A model generated the notes under the pieces. It saw nothing but the letters and a program-made list of their open reading frames with translations, was not told where the DNA came from and searched no databases. A stretch of DNA of 39,161 nucleotides from Elusimicrobiota bacterium (GTDB lineage: Bacteria > Elusimicrobiota > Elusimicrobia > UBA1565 > UBA9628). Positions 1 to 8,332 of the stretch are shown here, in pieces; positions within the stretch are counted from its first letter, which is position 1, and the number at the start of each line of letters is the position of its first letter. The DNA is taken from positions 1 through 39,161 of the forward strand of contig JAPLKL010000048.1 in assembly GCA_026388095.1 (NCBI GenBank), read 5' to 3'. The position numbers were made by a program, and so were the translations under genes.

Positions 1-571
1 TATCCTTGCCGAAGAAGATGAGGAAGTTCCCGACCGAGGCCAGCACGAAGAGCCGGGTCTGCCAGGTCCCGGCCAGAAGCTGGAAGCCGTAGCCGAGCCA
101 GGTCAGCAGCGCCAGCCACTTGACCTTGACCGGGAGGACGAAAAGGATGAGGAACTCGAAATCGGGGTAGAGGAAGGCGAAGGCCAGAAACACGGAGCCT
201 CCGATGAAGACATTGGTCGCGGGCAGTCCCGGCACCAGCAGGGCCGCCGCCACGGTGAGGGCGTAGCCCACAAGGAGGAAGAGATTGTAGCGCCAGGCTC
301 CCCAGTTCCCCTCGAGCGCGCTGCCCATGAGGTAGAAGATATACCAGGCGAAGAAGGCGAAGAACGGGTTGCTCAGCGGCGGGATGAACACGAAGGTCAG
401 GAAGCGCCACCACTGCCCGGCCAGCGCCAGCTCCGGGATGAAGGCGCCGCGCTCGAAGACCGGCACCCCCAGATGCCCGGCCGCATAGAGGAGCACCTGG
501 CCCGCAACGAGGATGAGGGTGAGGTCCGGGACGGCGTAGGGCCGGAGCCTGCGCTCGAGTCTTTCCCACAT
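1..571 (-). CDS. Rhomboid-like polytopic membrane protein (3' end cut by window)
   Basis: The frame runs from an ATG at 571 off the left edge without a stop, giving 190 residues. It has about five hydrophobic segments (roughly 15-35, 68-84, 96-114, 121-148, 152-184). The motif WWRFLTFVF at 54-62 resembles the WR motif of the rhomboid fold. The position matching the rhomboid serine motif GxSG reads GGSV (Ser126), so the second glycine is missing. No histidine is visible in the later segments of the available part. I infer a rhomboid-fold protein that is probably not a protease. It is divergent from the cell-division operon with 166 bp between them. No substrate can be inferred. The missing C-terminus could change the activity call. 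Confidence 0.7.
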   Translation of the reverse strand, partial: MWERLERRLRPYAVPDLTLILVAGQVLLYAAGHLGVPVFERGAFIPELALAGQWWRFLTFVFIPPLSNPFFAFFAWYIFYLMGSALEGNWGAWRYNLFLLVGYALTVAAALLVPGLPATNVFIGGSVFLAFAFLYPDFEFLILFVLPVKVKWLALLTWLGYGFQLLAGTWQTRLFVLASVGNFLIFFGKD

Positions 572-618
572 GGCCCAATCTTACATTTTTATGGTCTGTG
601 CGGGCTTCCGTCGATAAA

Positions 619-647
619 TTGCAACCCCGGGGTAAAGTTGTTATAAT
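619..647 (+). promoter_or_regulatory. Sigma70-type promoter of the fts operon
   Basis: TTGCAA at 619-624 and TATAAT at 642-647 are separated by exactly 17 bases. The predicted transcript start near 654 leaves a leader of about 84 nt before the ftsQ GTG. It is the only strong promoter-like pair in the 166-bp divergent gap and points into the long plus-strand operon. Confidence 0.7.
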
Positions 648-737
648 TCCCGTCAGTTCCGTCGGGAAATGAATCGGTTTCGCGAGTCGCGTCGGACCCT
701 ATAACTTGGCCTCCAACCTGCCGTCCGCTGGTGAACC

Positions 738-1550
738 GTGAAGCACATCCTGGCGCACCACCGCCATCGCGTCGCCCTGCGGCCGAAGGTGCGCCGCCGC
801 CGGCTGAGGCTTACAGCCATCGCGGCCGCGCTGGCGCTTCTGACCGGCGCCGCGGGCCTGACCGTGCGGCATCTCTGGCGCGGCCTGCCGCCTCTTCCGA
901 AGCTTCTGGGCCGTCTGGATCCCCGCGTCGAGAGCGTGACCGTGTCCGGGGCGCCGGCCTTCCTGGCCGGGCCCATGGCTACCTATCTCAACGACCCCGC
1001 CGATTCTTTCGGGGCTCGGTTGGCGGGGTTGCCCAGGCGGTTCCCGGCCGTCAGGACCTGGCAGCTCCGGCGCGACTGGTCGGGACGCAGCGCGCGCTTG
1101 GAGGTGACCCTGCGCCGCGCGGTGGCGGGCATGCGGCGCGCGGGTCAGCCGGCGGGGTTCCTCGACGAGAGCGGGGTGGCCTTCGCGGCGCCGGCGGAAC
1201 TCTATCCCGAGGCTCGGCTGGCCGTCGAGGCCGGCGGCGCCGGGGCCGAGCAGCTCAAGGGACTGCCCGCGATCCTGGAGGCCCTCGCCCGCGACGCGGA
1301 CCTGCCGGCGCCGGCGGCGCAGGTGGCTTTCCGCTCCGCATACGAGGGCTGGGAGGTGCGGCTGCAGGACGGGACTCAGGTCCTCTGGGGGGACCTCCGG
1401 TGGACCCGGGAAAAGCTGTCCCGCCTGCATGAGGTGCTCTCCGACTCCCGGAGCGGCGCCGCCGCGCCCATGCTCGCGGACTTGAGATACTTCGAGGACG
1501 GGCGGGTGCTGCTCAGACCTATGCTGGAAAATCGGATTCCCACGAGGTAA
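738..1550 (+). CDS. ftsQ: Cell-division protein FtsQ/DivIB-like
   Basis: This 270-residue protein has a basic cytoplasmic N-terminus (1-24), one transmembrane helix (about 25-47) and a periplasmic part. The periplasmic part begins with a POTRA-like segment (about 62-110) and ends in a mixed alpha/beta domain, the FtsQ/DivIB layout. FtsQ links early and late divisome proteins at the septal membrane. Sequence conservation is low, as usual for FtsQ, so the call rests on topology and on the position directly before ftsA. The start is a GTG at 738 without an obvious Shine-Dalgarno. The stop TAA shares its last base with the ftsA ATG (TAATG at 1548-1552), indicating translational coupling. No mur or ddl genes lie upstream, unlike many bacteria. 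Confidence 0.82.
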   Translation: MKHILAHHRHRVALRPKVRRRRLRLTAIAAALALLTGAAGLTVRHLWRGLPPLPKLLGRLDPRVESVTVSGAPAFLAGPMATYLNDPADSFGARLAGLPRRFPAVRTWQLRRDWSGRSARLEVTLRRAVAGMRRAGQPAGFLDESGVAFAAPAELYPEARLAVEAGGAGAEQLKGLPAILEALARDADLPAPAAQVAFRSAYEGWEVRLQDGTQVLWGDLRWTREKLSRLHEVLSDSRSGAAAPMLADLRYFEDGRVLLRPMLENRIPTR

Positions 1551-2797
1551 TGGGCATGGCCAAAACGGACGTGATCGCCGGTCTGGATATGGGCAGCGGC
1601 CGAGTGACCTGCCTCATCGGCGCCCCGGAGGCTGAGGGCGCGCGCATGCGCGTGCTGGGCGGCGCCAGCGTCGCCTGCCGCGGCATCAACGGCGGGGTGG
1701 TGGTCAACATCCTCGAGACCAAGAACGCCGTGAGCCAGGCCCTGGAGGAGGCGGAAGCCGCGGCCGGGGTGACGGTCAACGGCGTGTTCCTCGGCGTGCG
1801 CGGCACGCACTTGCAGTCTTTCAACAACAAGGGCGCCTTCAACATCGCCCGCACGGACCGCGAGATCACTGCCGAAGACGTGCACAGCGTGGTGGCCAAC
1901 GCCAAAGCCATCCCCCTTTCCTCGGACCGCGAGATCCTGCACGTGGTCCCCCAGAGCTTCTCTTTGGACCGCCAGCGCGGCGTGCCCAACCCCGTGGGGA
2001 TGGAAGGAGCGCTGCTGGAGGTGGACGTGCACATCGTCACCGCCTCGAACGCCCACATCAACAATGTGATGAAGGCCGTGAGCCAGGCCGGCTTCGAAGT
2101 GCATGAGCTGGTCTACGGCCTTTTGGCCACGGGCGAGCAGCTGGTGACCCCGGAGGAGAAAGACCTGGGCTCGCTCCTGGTCGACCTGGGCGGGCAGTCG
2201 GTCTCGCTGGGGGTCTACTCCGAGGGCAGCATCCGCTACTCCAAGGAGATCGGCATCGGCTCCGATTTCATCACCCGCGACCTGGCCGTGGGCCTGCGCA
2301 CCTCCATGGCCACGGCCGAGCGCTTGAAGATCGCGCACGGCATCGCGCACTCGACGCTCTTGAACGGCGACGAGGACATCGAGTTCAACCGCGTGGACGG
2401 CCGCACCTTGGACAAGGTCAAGACCAGCACCATGATGAGCTACATCCTGCCCCGGGTCGAGGAGATCTTCAGCATCGTGGCCGACGACCTGCAGGGCTCC
2501 TCCTACACGGACTTGGTCACCCCCGGCGGCCTGATCCTGACCGGGGGCGGCAGCCTCATGAAAGGCGTGACCGCGGCCGCCGAGGAGATCCTGGGCCTGC
2601 AGACGCGCGTGGGCATGGCGCATCCCGAGCAGGTGGTCGGCGACGAGAAATGGTTCAGTCCGGTCTACGCCACGGCGCTGGGGCTGATGACCTTCGCCAA
2701 CGGCTCACGCTGGGGCACCGGGGTCGCGCGCCTGACCCCGCGCAAGAAGCCCGCGTGGGTGCGGCGTGTGAGCTCGATCTTCGAGGACCTGGTGTGA
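1550..2797 (+). CDS. ftsA: Cell-division actin-like ATPase FtsA
   Basis: This 415-residue actin-fold protein tethers FtsZ to the inner membrane. The phosphate-1 loop DMGSGRVTCLIG lies at about 13-24, the second nucleotide motif LLVDLGGQS in mid-protein, and the adenosine motif LTGGGSLMKG near 325. The SHS2 (1C) region covers roughly 85-165. The last 17 residues, ending WVRRVSSIFEDLV, form a basic amphipathic helix typical of the FtsA membrane-targeting sequence. The ATG at 1550 overlaps the ftsQ stop; a second in-frame ATG at 1556 is possible. The stop overlaps the ftsZ start by four bases. All hallmark motifs are intact. Confidence 0.96.
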   Translation: MGMAKTDVIAGLDMGSGRVTCLIGAPEAEGARMRVLGGASVACRGINGGVVVNILETKNAVSQALEEAEAAAGVTVNGVFLGVRGTHLQSFNNKGAFNIARTDREITAEDVHSVVANAKAIPLSSDREILHVVPQSFSLDRQRGVPNPVGMEGALLEVDVHIVTASNAHINNVMKAVSQAGFEVHELVYGLLATGEQLVTPEEKDLGSLLVDLGGQSVSLGVYSEGSIRYSKEIGIGSDFITRDLAVGLRTSMATAERLKIAHGIAHSTLLNGDEDIEFNRVDGRTLDKVKTSTMMSYILPRVEEIFSIVADDLQGSSYTDLVTPGGLILTGGGSLMKGVTAAAEEILGLQTRVGMAHPEQVVGDEKWFSPVYATALGLMTFANGSRWGTGVARLTPRKKPAWVRRVSSIFEDLV

Positions 2798-3942
2798 AGA
2801 TCGAGATCTCCGAGGATTTCAAGGACACCCGCGCGGTCATCAAGGTGATCGGCGTGGGCGGCGCCGGGGGCAACGCCGTCAACCGCATGGTCGACGCGGG
2901 CCTGCGGGGAGTGGAGCTCATCGCCGCCAACTCGGACGCGCAGGACCTGCGCCGCAGCCGCGCCGAGGTCCGCATCCAGCTCGGCGAGACCGTGACCAAG
3001 GGCCTGGGCGTGGGCGGCGAACCGGCCAAGGGCCGCGCCGCCGCCCTGGAGTCGGAAGTCCAGCTCCAGGAAGTCCTCACTGGAGCGGACATGGTCTTCG
3101 TGACCGCGGGCATGGGCGGCGGCACCGGCACGGGCGGCGCTCCGATCGTGGCCAAGCTGGCCAAGGCGGCCGGGGCGCTCACCATCGGCGTGGTCACGCG
3201 GCCCTTCCGCTTCGAGGGGATCCTGCGCGCCAACCTGGCCGAGAACGGCATCCAAGAGCTGCGCCAGAGCGTGGACAGCCTGCTGGTCATCCCCAACGAC
3301 CGGCTCTTCGACGTGGTGGAGAGCAGCACCCCTTCCGACGAGGCCTTCCGCCGCGCCGACGACGTGCTGCGCAAAGCGGTGCAGTCCCTCTCCGACGTGA
3401 TCACCACGCCGGGGACCATCAACATGGACCTCAACGACCTGCGCGCCATCATGAAGGACGCCGGCGAGGCCCTCATCGGCCTGGGCGAGGCCGAGGGCGT
3501 CAACCGGGCCCTGCGCGCGGCCAAGGAGGCGGTGACCTCCCCGCTGTTGGAGAACGTGGACATCACCGGAGCCAAGGGCCTCATCGTCAACATCACCGGC
3601 CGCAAATCCACTTTGACCTTGAACGAGCTCGACGATGTGATGAAATTCATCCAGCCCCAGGTGAGCCCCGAAGCCAAGGTCAAGGTGGGGAAGGGCTTCG
3701 ACGAGGCTCTGGGCGGCTGCATCCGCATCACGGTCATCGCCACGGGCTTCCCGGCGCAGCGCGCCGGGCGGCGCTTGACGCGCGCCGGACTGCGGCCGGG
3801 GACGCTGGCCGCGCGCTACCAGGGCCTGGCCCCGGGCGCCCAGGCCGACGCCCGGCAGGCCGCGTCGGGCCCGGAGGACTGGTCGAAGCCCGCCTTCCTG
3901 AGGCTGAAGGCCAGGAAGCTGAAACTACAAGGCGGTTCCTAA
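2794..3942 (+). CDS. ftsZ: Cell-division tubulin homologue FtsZ
   Basis: This 382-residue GTPase forms the Z ring. The GTP-binding T4 loop GGGTGTGGAP and the GVGGAGGNAVN T1 motif near the N-terminus are intact. The T7 synergy loop reads NMDLND, keeping the NxDxxD pattern needed for GTP hydrolysis. After a short variable linker, the C-terminal peptide KPAFLRLKA matches the FtsA-binding tail consensus. I chose the GTG at 2794, which overlaps the ftsA stop (GTGA) with GAGG a few bases upstream. The frame stays open to 2650, but that extension would lie inside ftsA and is not FtsZ-like. The gap to pilT is only 6 bp. Confidence 0.97.
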   Translation: MKIEISEDFKDTRAVIKVIGVGGAGGNAVNRMVDAGLRGVELIAANSDAQDLRRSRAEVRIQLGETVTKGLGVGGEPAKGRAAALESEVQLQEVLTGADMVFVTAGMGGGTGTGGAPIVAKLAKAAGALTIGVVTRPFRFEGILRANLAENGIQELRQSVDSLLVIPNDRLFDVVESSTPSDEAFRRADDVLRKAVQSLSDVITTPGTINMDLNDLRAIMKDAGEALIGLGEAEGVNRALRAAKEAVTSPLLENVDITGAKGLIVNITGRKSTLTLNELDDVMKFIQPQVSPEAKVKVGKGFDEALGGCIRITVIATGFPAQRAGRRLTRAGLRPGTLAARYQGLAPGAQADARQAASGPEDWSKPAFLRLKARKLKLQGGS

Positions 3943-3948
3943 GATCCC

Positions 3949-5028
3949 ATGGACCTACAGACATTGCTCCAGACCATGATCAACAAGCGGGCCAGCGACC
4001 TGCACATCCGCGCCGGGGGCCCGGCCTACATCCGCGTTGACGGCGACCTTGCGCCCGTCGCTCCCGACGCCATCTCCGCGGCCGAGGTGGAAGCGATGCT
4101 CGCGACCGTCATGACCACGCGCAGCAAGAAGCTCTGGCAGGAGCGGGGAGAGGTCGACTTCGGCTTCCAGGCCGGGGATGTGGCGCGCTTCCGCGTCAAC
4201 GCCTTCCACCAGCGCCAGAAGATCGCGGTCGCCATCCGCTTCATCCCGACCACCATGCCGACCTTCCAGGACCTGCGTCTGCCCGTGGCCACCATGAAGA
4301 AGATCGCGGACAACAGCCGGGGCCTGGTCCTGGTCACCGGCATCACGGGCTCGGGCAAGTCCTCGACCCTCTCCGCCATGGTGGACTACATCAACGATAA
4401 CCGGCCCGTGCACATCATCACCATCGAGGACCCCATCGAGTTCGTGCACAAGGACAAGAAGGCCATCGTCAGCCAGCGTGAGATAGGCGAGGACACGCCG
4501 ACCTACGCCGAGGGGCTCAAGATGGCCATGCGCCAGGACCCGGACGTCATCCTGGTCGGCGAGATGCGCGACCTGGAGACGACTTCGGCGGCCCTGACCG
4601 CGGCCCAGACCGGGCACTTGGTCTTCGGCACTCTGCACACCAGCGACTCCATCCAGACCATCTCGCGCATCATCGACCTCTACCCGCCGCACCAGCAGGC
4701 CCTGATGCGCATCCAGCTCGCGGAGAGCCTCAAGGCCGTGGTGAGCCAGCGGCTGCTGCCCTGCATCAAGGGCGGCCGGGTGCCGGCCGTGGAGATCATG
4801 ATCGTGACGCCCCACGTGCGCAAGAACATCGAGGAGAACAATTCCACCGCCATCGGTCAGGCCACGGCCAAGGGGCAGTTCTACGGCATGCAGACGTTCA
4901 ACCAGTCCTTGGTCAAGCTGTTCAAGGACGGGCTGGTGAAGGAAGAGGACGTGATGGACGCCGCCACGAGCCCGGATGACCTCAAGCTCGCGCTGCGCGG
5001 CATCGAGCAGGAGATCAAGTCGGGTTGA
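3949..5028 (+). CDS. pilT: Type IV pilus retraction ATPase PilT
   Basis: This 359-residue hexameric secretion-type ATPase powers pilus retraction from the cytoplasmic face. The N-terminal PAS-like domain spans about 1-100. Walker A GITGSGKSS is at 131-139, the Asp box TIEDPIEF at about 158-165, Walker B ILVGEMRD at 201-208, and the His box HTSD at about 230-233. The C-terminal segment VRKNIEENN sits where PilT normally has the AIRNLIRE retraction motif and is only a partial match. The gene follows ftsZ by 6 bp, so it is probably co-transcribed with the divisome genes. No other pilus genes are in this window, so the machinery is encoded elsewhere. Confidence 0.95.
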   Translation: MDLQTLLQTMINKRASDLHIRAGGPAYIRVDGDLAPVAPDAISAAEVEAMLATVMTTRSKKLWQERGEVDFGFQAGDVARFRVNAFHQRQKIAVAIRFIPTTMPTFQDLRLPVATMKKIADNSRGLVLVTGITGSGKSSTLSAMVDYINDNRPVHIITIEDPIEFVHKDKKAIVSQREIGEDTPTYAEGLKMAMRQDPDVILVGEMRDLETTSAALTAAQTGHLVFGTLHTSDSIQTISRIIDLYPPHQQALMRIQLAESLKAVVSQRLLPCIKGGRVPAVEIMIVTPHVRKNIEENNSTAIGQATAKGQFYGMQTFNQSLVKLFKDGLVKEEDVMDAATSPDDLKLALRGIEQEIKSG

Positions 5029-5066
5029 CTTGCCGTCCGGGATAAATCGCCGAGGAGGATCGTGAC

Positions 5067-5816
5067 ATGTTCGCCGAGGGATACATTGGAATCGCAGGGA
5101 CCATCGGGGTGGGCAAGTCCACCCTGACCACGGATCTGGCAAAGGCGCTCAACTTCGAGGCCATCCTCGAGGAGGTGGACGGCAACCCCTATCTGGAGCA
5201 TTTCTACCACGACATGAAGGGCTACGGGACCATGATGCAGGTCTGGCTCTTGAACCACCGCTTCCGCCAGCACCGCGAGTTCATCACGCGCATCTCCTTG
5301 GGCAAGATCCGAGGCGTGGTCCAGGACCGGACCATCTGGGAAGACACCATCTTCGCGCGCATGCTCAACCATCACCCCGAGAAGATCATCACGGACATGG
5401 ACTACAACACCTATCTCGACCTCTTCGACAATATGGTCCTGCGCGAGCTGGTCTTCCCCCAACTGCTCATCTACCTCGACGTCAATCCGGAGACGGCCAT
5501 GAAGCGCATCCACGCCCGGGGCCGAGTCATGGAGCAGACCATCACCCTCGACTACCTGCGCGCGCTCAAAGAGAACTATGAGGCCTTCGTGGCCGAGATG
5601 GAGCAAGCCGGGGTGCGCATCCTGCGCATCAAGTGGGAGGAGTTCCGGCCGATCTCCGAAGTGGCGCGCCTGGTGCACGAGTATTCCCTCAAGCCTTCCA
5701 GCTTCACCAAGTGGGTCCGGCCCCTGCGCCGCGCGCCCAAGATGGACCCCAAGCCCAAGCTCCTGGAGACCCCCGCGGCGGAGTCCAAGGCGGCGCCGGT
5801 CAATGCGGCCGTCTGA
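5067..5816 (+). CDS. Deoxynucleoside kinase (deoxyadenosine/deoxyguanosine-type)
   Basis: This 249-residue salvage kinase phosphorylates deoxynucleosides to dNMPs using ATP. The P-loop GTIGVGKST is at 11-19, EEVDGNPYL follows at about 35-43, the DRTIWED motif (DRS-like) is at 87-93, and an Arg-rich lid around RIHARGR lies near 150-158. Family members are usually 200-220 residues; the extra C-terminal ~35 residues are Pro/Lys/Ala-rich and probably disordered. An AGGAGG ribosome site sits 8 bases before the ATG, stronger than at most starts in the operon. The exact base preference cannot be read from the sequence. Confidence 0.9.
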   Translation: MFAEGYIGIAGTIGVGKSTLTTDLAKALNFEAILEEVDGNPYLEHFYHDMKGYGTMMQVWLLNHRFRQHREFITRISLGKIRGVVQDRTIWEDTIFARMLNHHPEKIITDMDYNTYLDLFDNMVLRELVFPQLLIYLDVNPETAMKRIHARGRVMEQTITLDYLRALKENYEAFVAEMEQAGVRILRIKWEEFRPISEVARLVHEYSLKPSSFTKWVRPLRRAPKMDPKPKLLETPAAESKAAPVNAAV

Positions 5817-5820
5817 GCTC

Positions 5821-6540
5821 ATGACCTCGGCCCGCGTCTGGACCGAGGAGGCTGGCTTTCTCCGTCATGAGACAGGTGCGGTCAACTGCGGTTTCACCAC
5901 GCGGGCCTGGGGGGATATGCGCTACTCCCGCCTTCGCCAGGAGGCATTGGCCAAGGCCGGGGCTCCGGAGGCCGATGCCCGGCTCCTGCGTCAGGTGCAC
6001 GGCAACCGCATCTCCATCCTCCGTGGCGGCGACGATTCCGGGGTCTTGACCCAGGGGGATGGCTGGCTGACGGACCAGCCGGGCGCTGTCGTCGGCGTAG
6101 TCGTGGCGGATTGCCTGCCGGTCTGGATATGGGCGCGGTCGGGCCAGGCCGCGGGAGTCTTCCATGCCGGGTGGCGCGGCCTGGAGGCGGGCCTCCTCGG
6201 AGCCGCCGTGGCGGAGTTCTCCCGCTCTTTCAACATCCGCCCGGGCGACCTCGGGGCTTCCGTCGGACCGCATGTCGGCGCGTGCTGCTACCGCGTGGGG
6301 GACGACGTGGCGGCTCGGTTCCGCAAAGGGAGCCTGCGGCTGCGCGGCGGCGAGGTCTTCCTGGACCTGGGGGACGAGGCGCGGACTCAACTGCTCGCCG
6401 CCGGGCTGGGGGCGGATGCCGTGGGCATCTGCCCTGACTGCACGGCCTGCCGGGCGGGCTTGTTCTATTCCTATCGACGGGAAGGAGGCCGGGGCCCCCG
6501 AACCGGCCAGATGCTGGCCTTCCTCTGGCTGGCGGCCTGA
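5821..6540 (+). CDS. pgeF: PgeF/YfiH-family protein (Cu-oxidase_4; purine nucleoside phosphorylase-like)
   Basis: This 239-residue protein belongs to the YfiH/YlmD/PgeF family, described variously as laccase-like, a peptidoglycan editing factor, and a metal-dependent purine nucleoside phosphorylase. The metal-site signature is complete: His60 in HGNR, Cys98 in ADCLPV and His115 in HAGWRG. The C-terminal CPDCTAC...FYSYRR segment is also typical. I chose the ATG at 5821; another in-frame ATG at 5803 would overlap the kinase gene. The stop and the hisC ATG overlap (TGATG). Proximity to ftsZ recalls ylmD near ftsZ in Gram-positives, which favours a cell-wall-related role. Confidence 0.9.
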   Translation: MTSARVWTEEAGFLRHETGAVNCGFTTRAWGDMRYSRLRQEALAKAGAPEADARLLRQVHGNRISILRGGDDSGVLTQGDGWLTDQPGAVVGVVVADCLPVWIWARSGQAAGVFHAGWRGLEAGLLGAAVAEFSRSFNIRPGDLGASVGPHVGACCYRVGDDVAARFRKGSLRLRGGEVFLDLGDEARTQLLAAGLGADAVGICPDCTACRAGLFYSYRREGGRGPRTGQMLAFLWLAA

Positions 6541-7643
6541 TGGAAGTCCTGCCCAAGCGCAGCTTGCGGGGGGTGACCCCTTTCGCGCCGGAGCAGCCGA
6601 GCGAGCAGATCCGCCGGGAGCTGGGCATCAAGGAAATCGTGCGCCTGTGCTCCAACGAGAGTCCCTTGGGGCCCTCTCCCAAAGCCCTGGCCGCCTACCG
6701 GGAAGCGGCCGATTCGCTTTCCTGCTATCCGGACGGCGGCAGCCCCGGGCTGTGCGCCGCGCTGGCCCGGCACCACAAGCTCCGCCCGGAGAACGTGCTC
6801 GTGGGCAGCGGCTCCGACGAGCTCATCCGCATGCTCTGCGAGGCCTTCCTCGACCCGGAAGACGAGGTCATCGTCTCCCAGCACGGCTTCGTCCGCTTCC
6901 GCCAGCAGGCGGCCATGATGGGCACGCGCATCATCGAGATCCCGATGACGGACTGGACCCACGACCTGGAGACCATGGCGCGAGCCGCCAACCCCCGCAC
7001 CAAGATCCTCTTCGTGGCCAATCCCAACAACCCGACCGGGACCTACAGCACCGCCGCCGAACTGCGGGACTTCCTGCAGGCCGTCCCGGCCACGGCTCTG
7101 GTGGTCATCGACGAGGCGTTCTATGACTTCGCCGTGGAGAACGACGACTATCCTCGCACCATCCCGATGGGACTGCGCCGGCGGCCCAACCTGGTGGTCC
7201 TGCGCACCTTCTCCCAAGCCTACGGGCTGGCCGGCCTGCGCGTGGGCTACGCGGTCGGCGATCCCGAGGTCCTGGGCTGGCTCGACCGCATCCGCCTGCC
7301 CTTCAACGTGAACCTGCCGGCCCAGCGCGCCTGCTTTGCGGCCTTGGGCGACCAGGCCTTCCTGGAGCGCAGCGTGGAGACGACCATCAGGAGCCGGGAG
7401 AGCCTGGCCGCCGCCCTGCGCGCGCAGGGCTTCGGCGTGCTGGATTCGGCCACGAACTTCCTTTTCGTCCATGCGCGCATCCGGGGCCGGGCCCTGAGCC
7501 GGGCCCTGTTCAAGCGCGGCATCGTCATCCATCCTCTCGACGAGTACGGCCTGACCGAGCACGTGCGCATCTCGGTGGGGACCCCGGAGCAGAACGGGGT
7601 CCTGCTCAAGGCGCTCAAGAGCGTCATGGGGGAGGCGGCGTGA
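6540..7643 (+). CDS. hisC: HisC-family aminotransferase lacking the PLP lysine
   Basis: This 367-residue fold-type I aminotransferase has the length and layout of histidinol-phosphate aminotransferase. Cofactor motifs include SNESPLGPSP (39-48), GSGSDE (89-94), NPNNPTG (161-167) and DEAFYDF (191-197); a substrate Arg follows in HVRISVGT near the C-terminus. The usual FSKAYGLAGLRVGY segment here reads FSQAYGLAGLRVGY. Residue 226, normally the Schiff-base lysine, is glutamine (CAA, 7215-7217), while Arg234 is kept. Without the lysine normal transamination should fail, unless this is a base error (CAA for AAA). The neighbourhood hisC-cmk-plsC-rpsA resembles the aromatic supraoperon, so it may descend from an aromatic aminotransferase. 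Stop and cmk start overlap (GTGA). Confidence 0.9.
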   Translation: MEVLPKRSLRGVTPFAPEQPSEQIRRELGIKEIVRLCSNESPLGPSPKALAAYREAADSLSCYPDGGSPGLCAALARHHKLRPENVLVGSGSDELIRMLCEAFLDPEDEVIVSQHGFVRFRQQAAMMGTRIIEIPMTDWTHDLETMARAANPRTKILFVANPNNPTGTYSTAAELRDFLQAVPATALVVIDEAFYDFAVENDDYPRTIPMGLRRRPNLVVLRTFSQAYGLAGLRVGYAVGDPEVLGWLDRIRLPFNVNLPAQRACFAALGDQAFLERSVETTIRSRESLAAALRAQGFGVLDSATNFLFVHARIRGRALSRALFKRGIVIHPLDEYGLTEHVRISVGTPEQNGVLLKALKSVMGEAA

Positions 7644-8326
7644 AGGCTCCCCAAACGTGTCTGGTCATAGCCATGGACGGCCCCGCGGGCGTGGGCAAGT
7701 CCACGGTGGGGCAGTACGTGGCCAAGCGGCTGGGCTATCACTTCATCAACACCGGCGAGATGTTCCGGGCCTTGACCTGGAAGGCCCTGGAAGAGGGCGT
7801 GGATGTCAACGACCAAGCCGCGGTCGTGCGTCTGGCCAAAGCGCTCAAATGGGAGTTCCGCCCGACGGAGGGCGGCGTCACCCTCAAGACCTTCATCGAC
7901 GGCCAGGGCGTGACCGTGCAGATCCGCGAGGAGCGGGTCAGCGCCAACTCCAGCGCCGTGGCGGCCAACCCCGGGGTGCGGCGCCTGCTCTGCCGCCTGC
8001 AGCGCCGGCTCGGCCGCCGGGGCGGCATCGTCATGGAGGGCCGCGACATCACCACGCACGTGTTCCCGGACGCGGATTTCAAGTTCTACCTGGACGCCTC
8101 GGCCGAGGAGCGGGCGCGCCGGCGCTACCGCCAGCTCAAGGCCTCCGGTTTGCCCGCAGACCTCTCCAAGATCCATGCCGCCATCCTGCAGCGGGACCTC
8201 AACGACCTCAAGCGCAAGATCAACCCCCTCAGCCAGGCTGCGGATGCCGTGGTCATCGATTCCACCCACCTGAGCATGCGGCAGGTGGCGGAGAGGATGC
8301 TGCGCCTCATCCGGGCTAAGGCCTGA
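7640..8326 (+). CDS. cmk: Cytidylate kinase
   Basis: This 228-residue enzyme phosphorylates CMP and dCMP with ATP. The P-loop GPAGVGKST is at 14-22, followed by the YHFINTGEMFRA motif (about 33-44). The nucleotide-binding VMEGRDITTHVFPDA motif lies near 131-145 and the lid is rich in Arg (ERARRRYRQL). The size matches the family. The GTG start overlaps the hisC stop by four bases. The gene order cmk-plsC-rpsA is conserved in many bacteria and supports the call. Confidence 0.95.
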   Translation: MKAPQTCLVIAMDGPAGVGKSTVGQYVAKRLGYHFINTGEMFRALTWKALEEGVDVNDQAAVVRLAKALKWEFRPTEGGVTLKTFIDGQGVTVQIREERVSANSSAVAANPGVRRLLCRLQRRLGRRGGIVMEGRDITTHVFPDADFKFYLDASAEERARRRYRQLKASGLPADLSKIHAAILQRDLNDLKRKINPLSQAADAVVIDSTHLSMRQVAERMLRLIRAKA

Positions 8327-8332
8327 CCCCGC

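Noticed and set aside
2650-2793. Upstream extension of ftsZ
   Set aside because: These 48 codons lie within ftsA and do not resemble any FtsZ N-terminus; the GTG at 2794 has a ribosome site and stop-start overlap.
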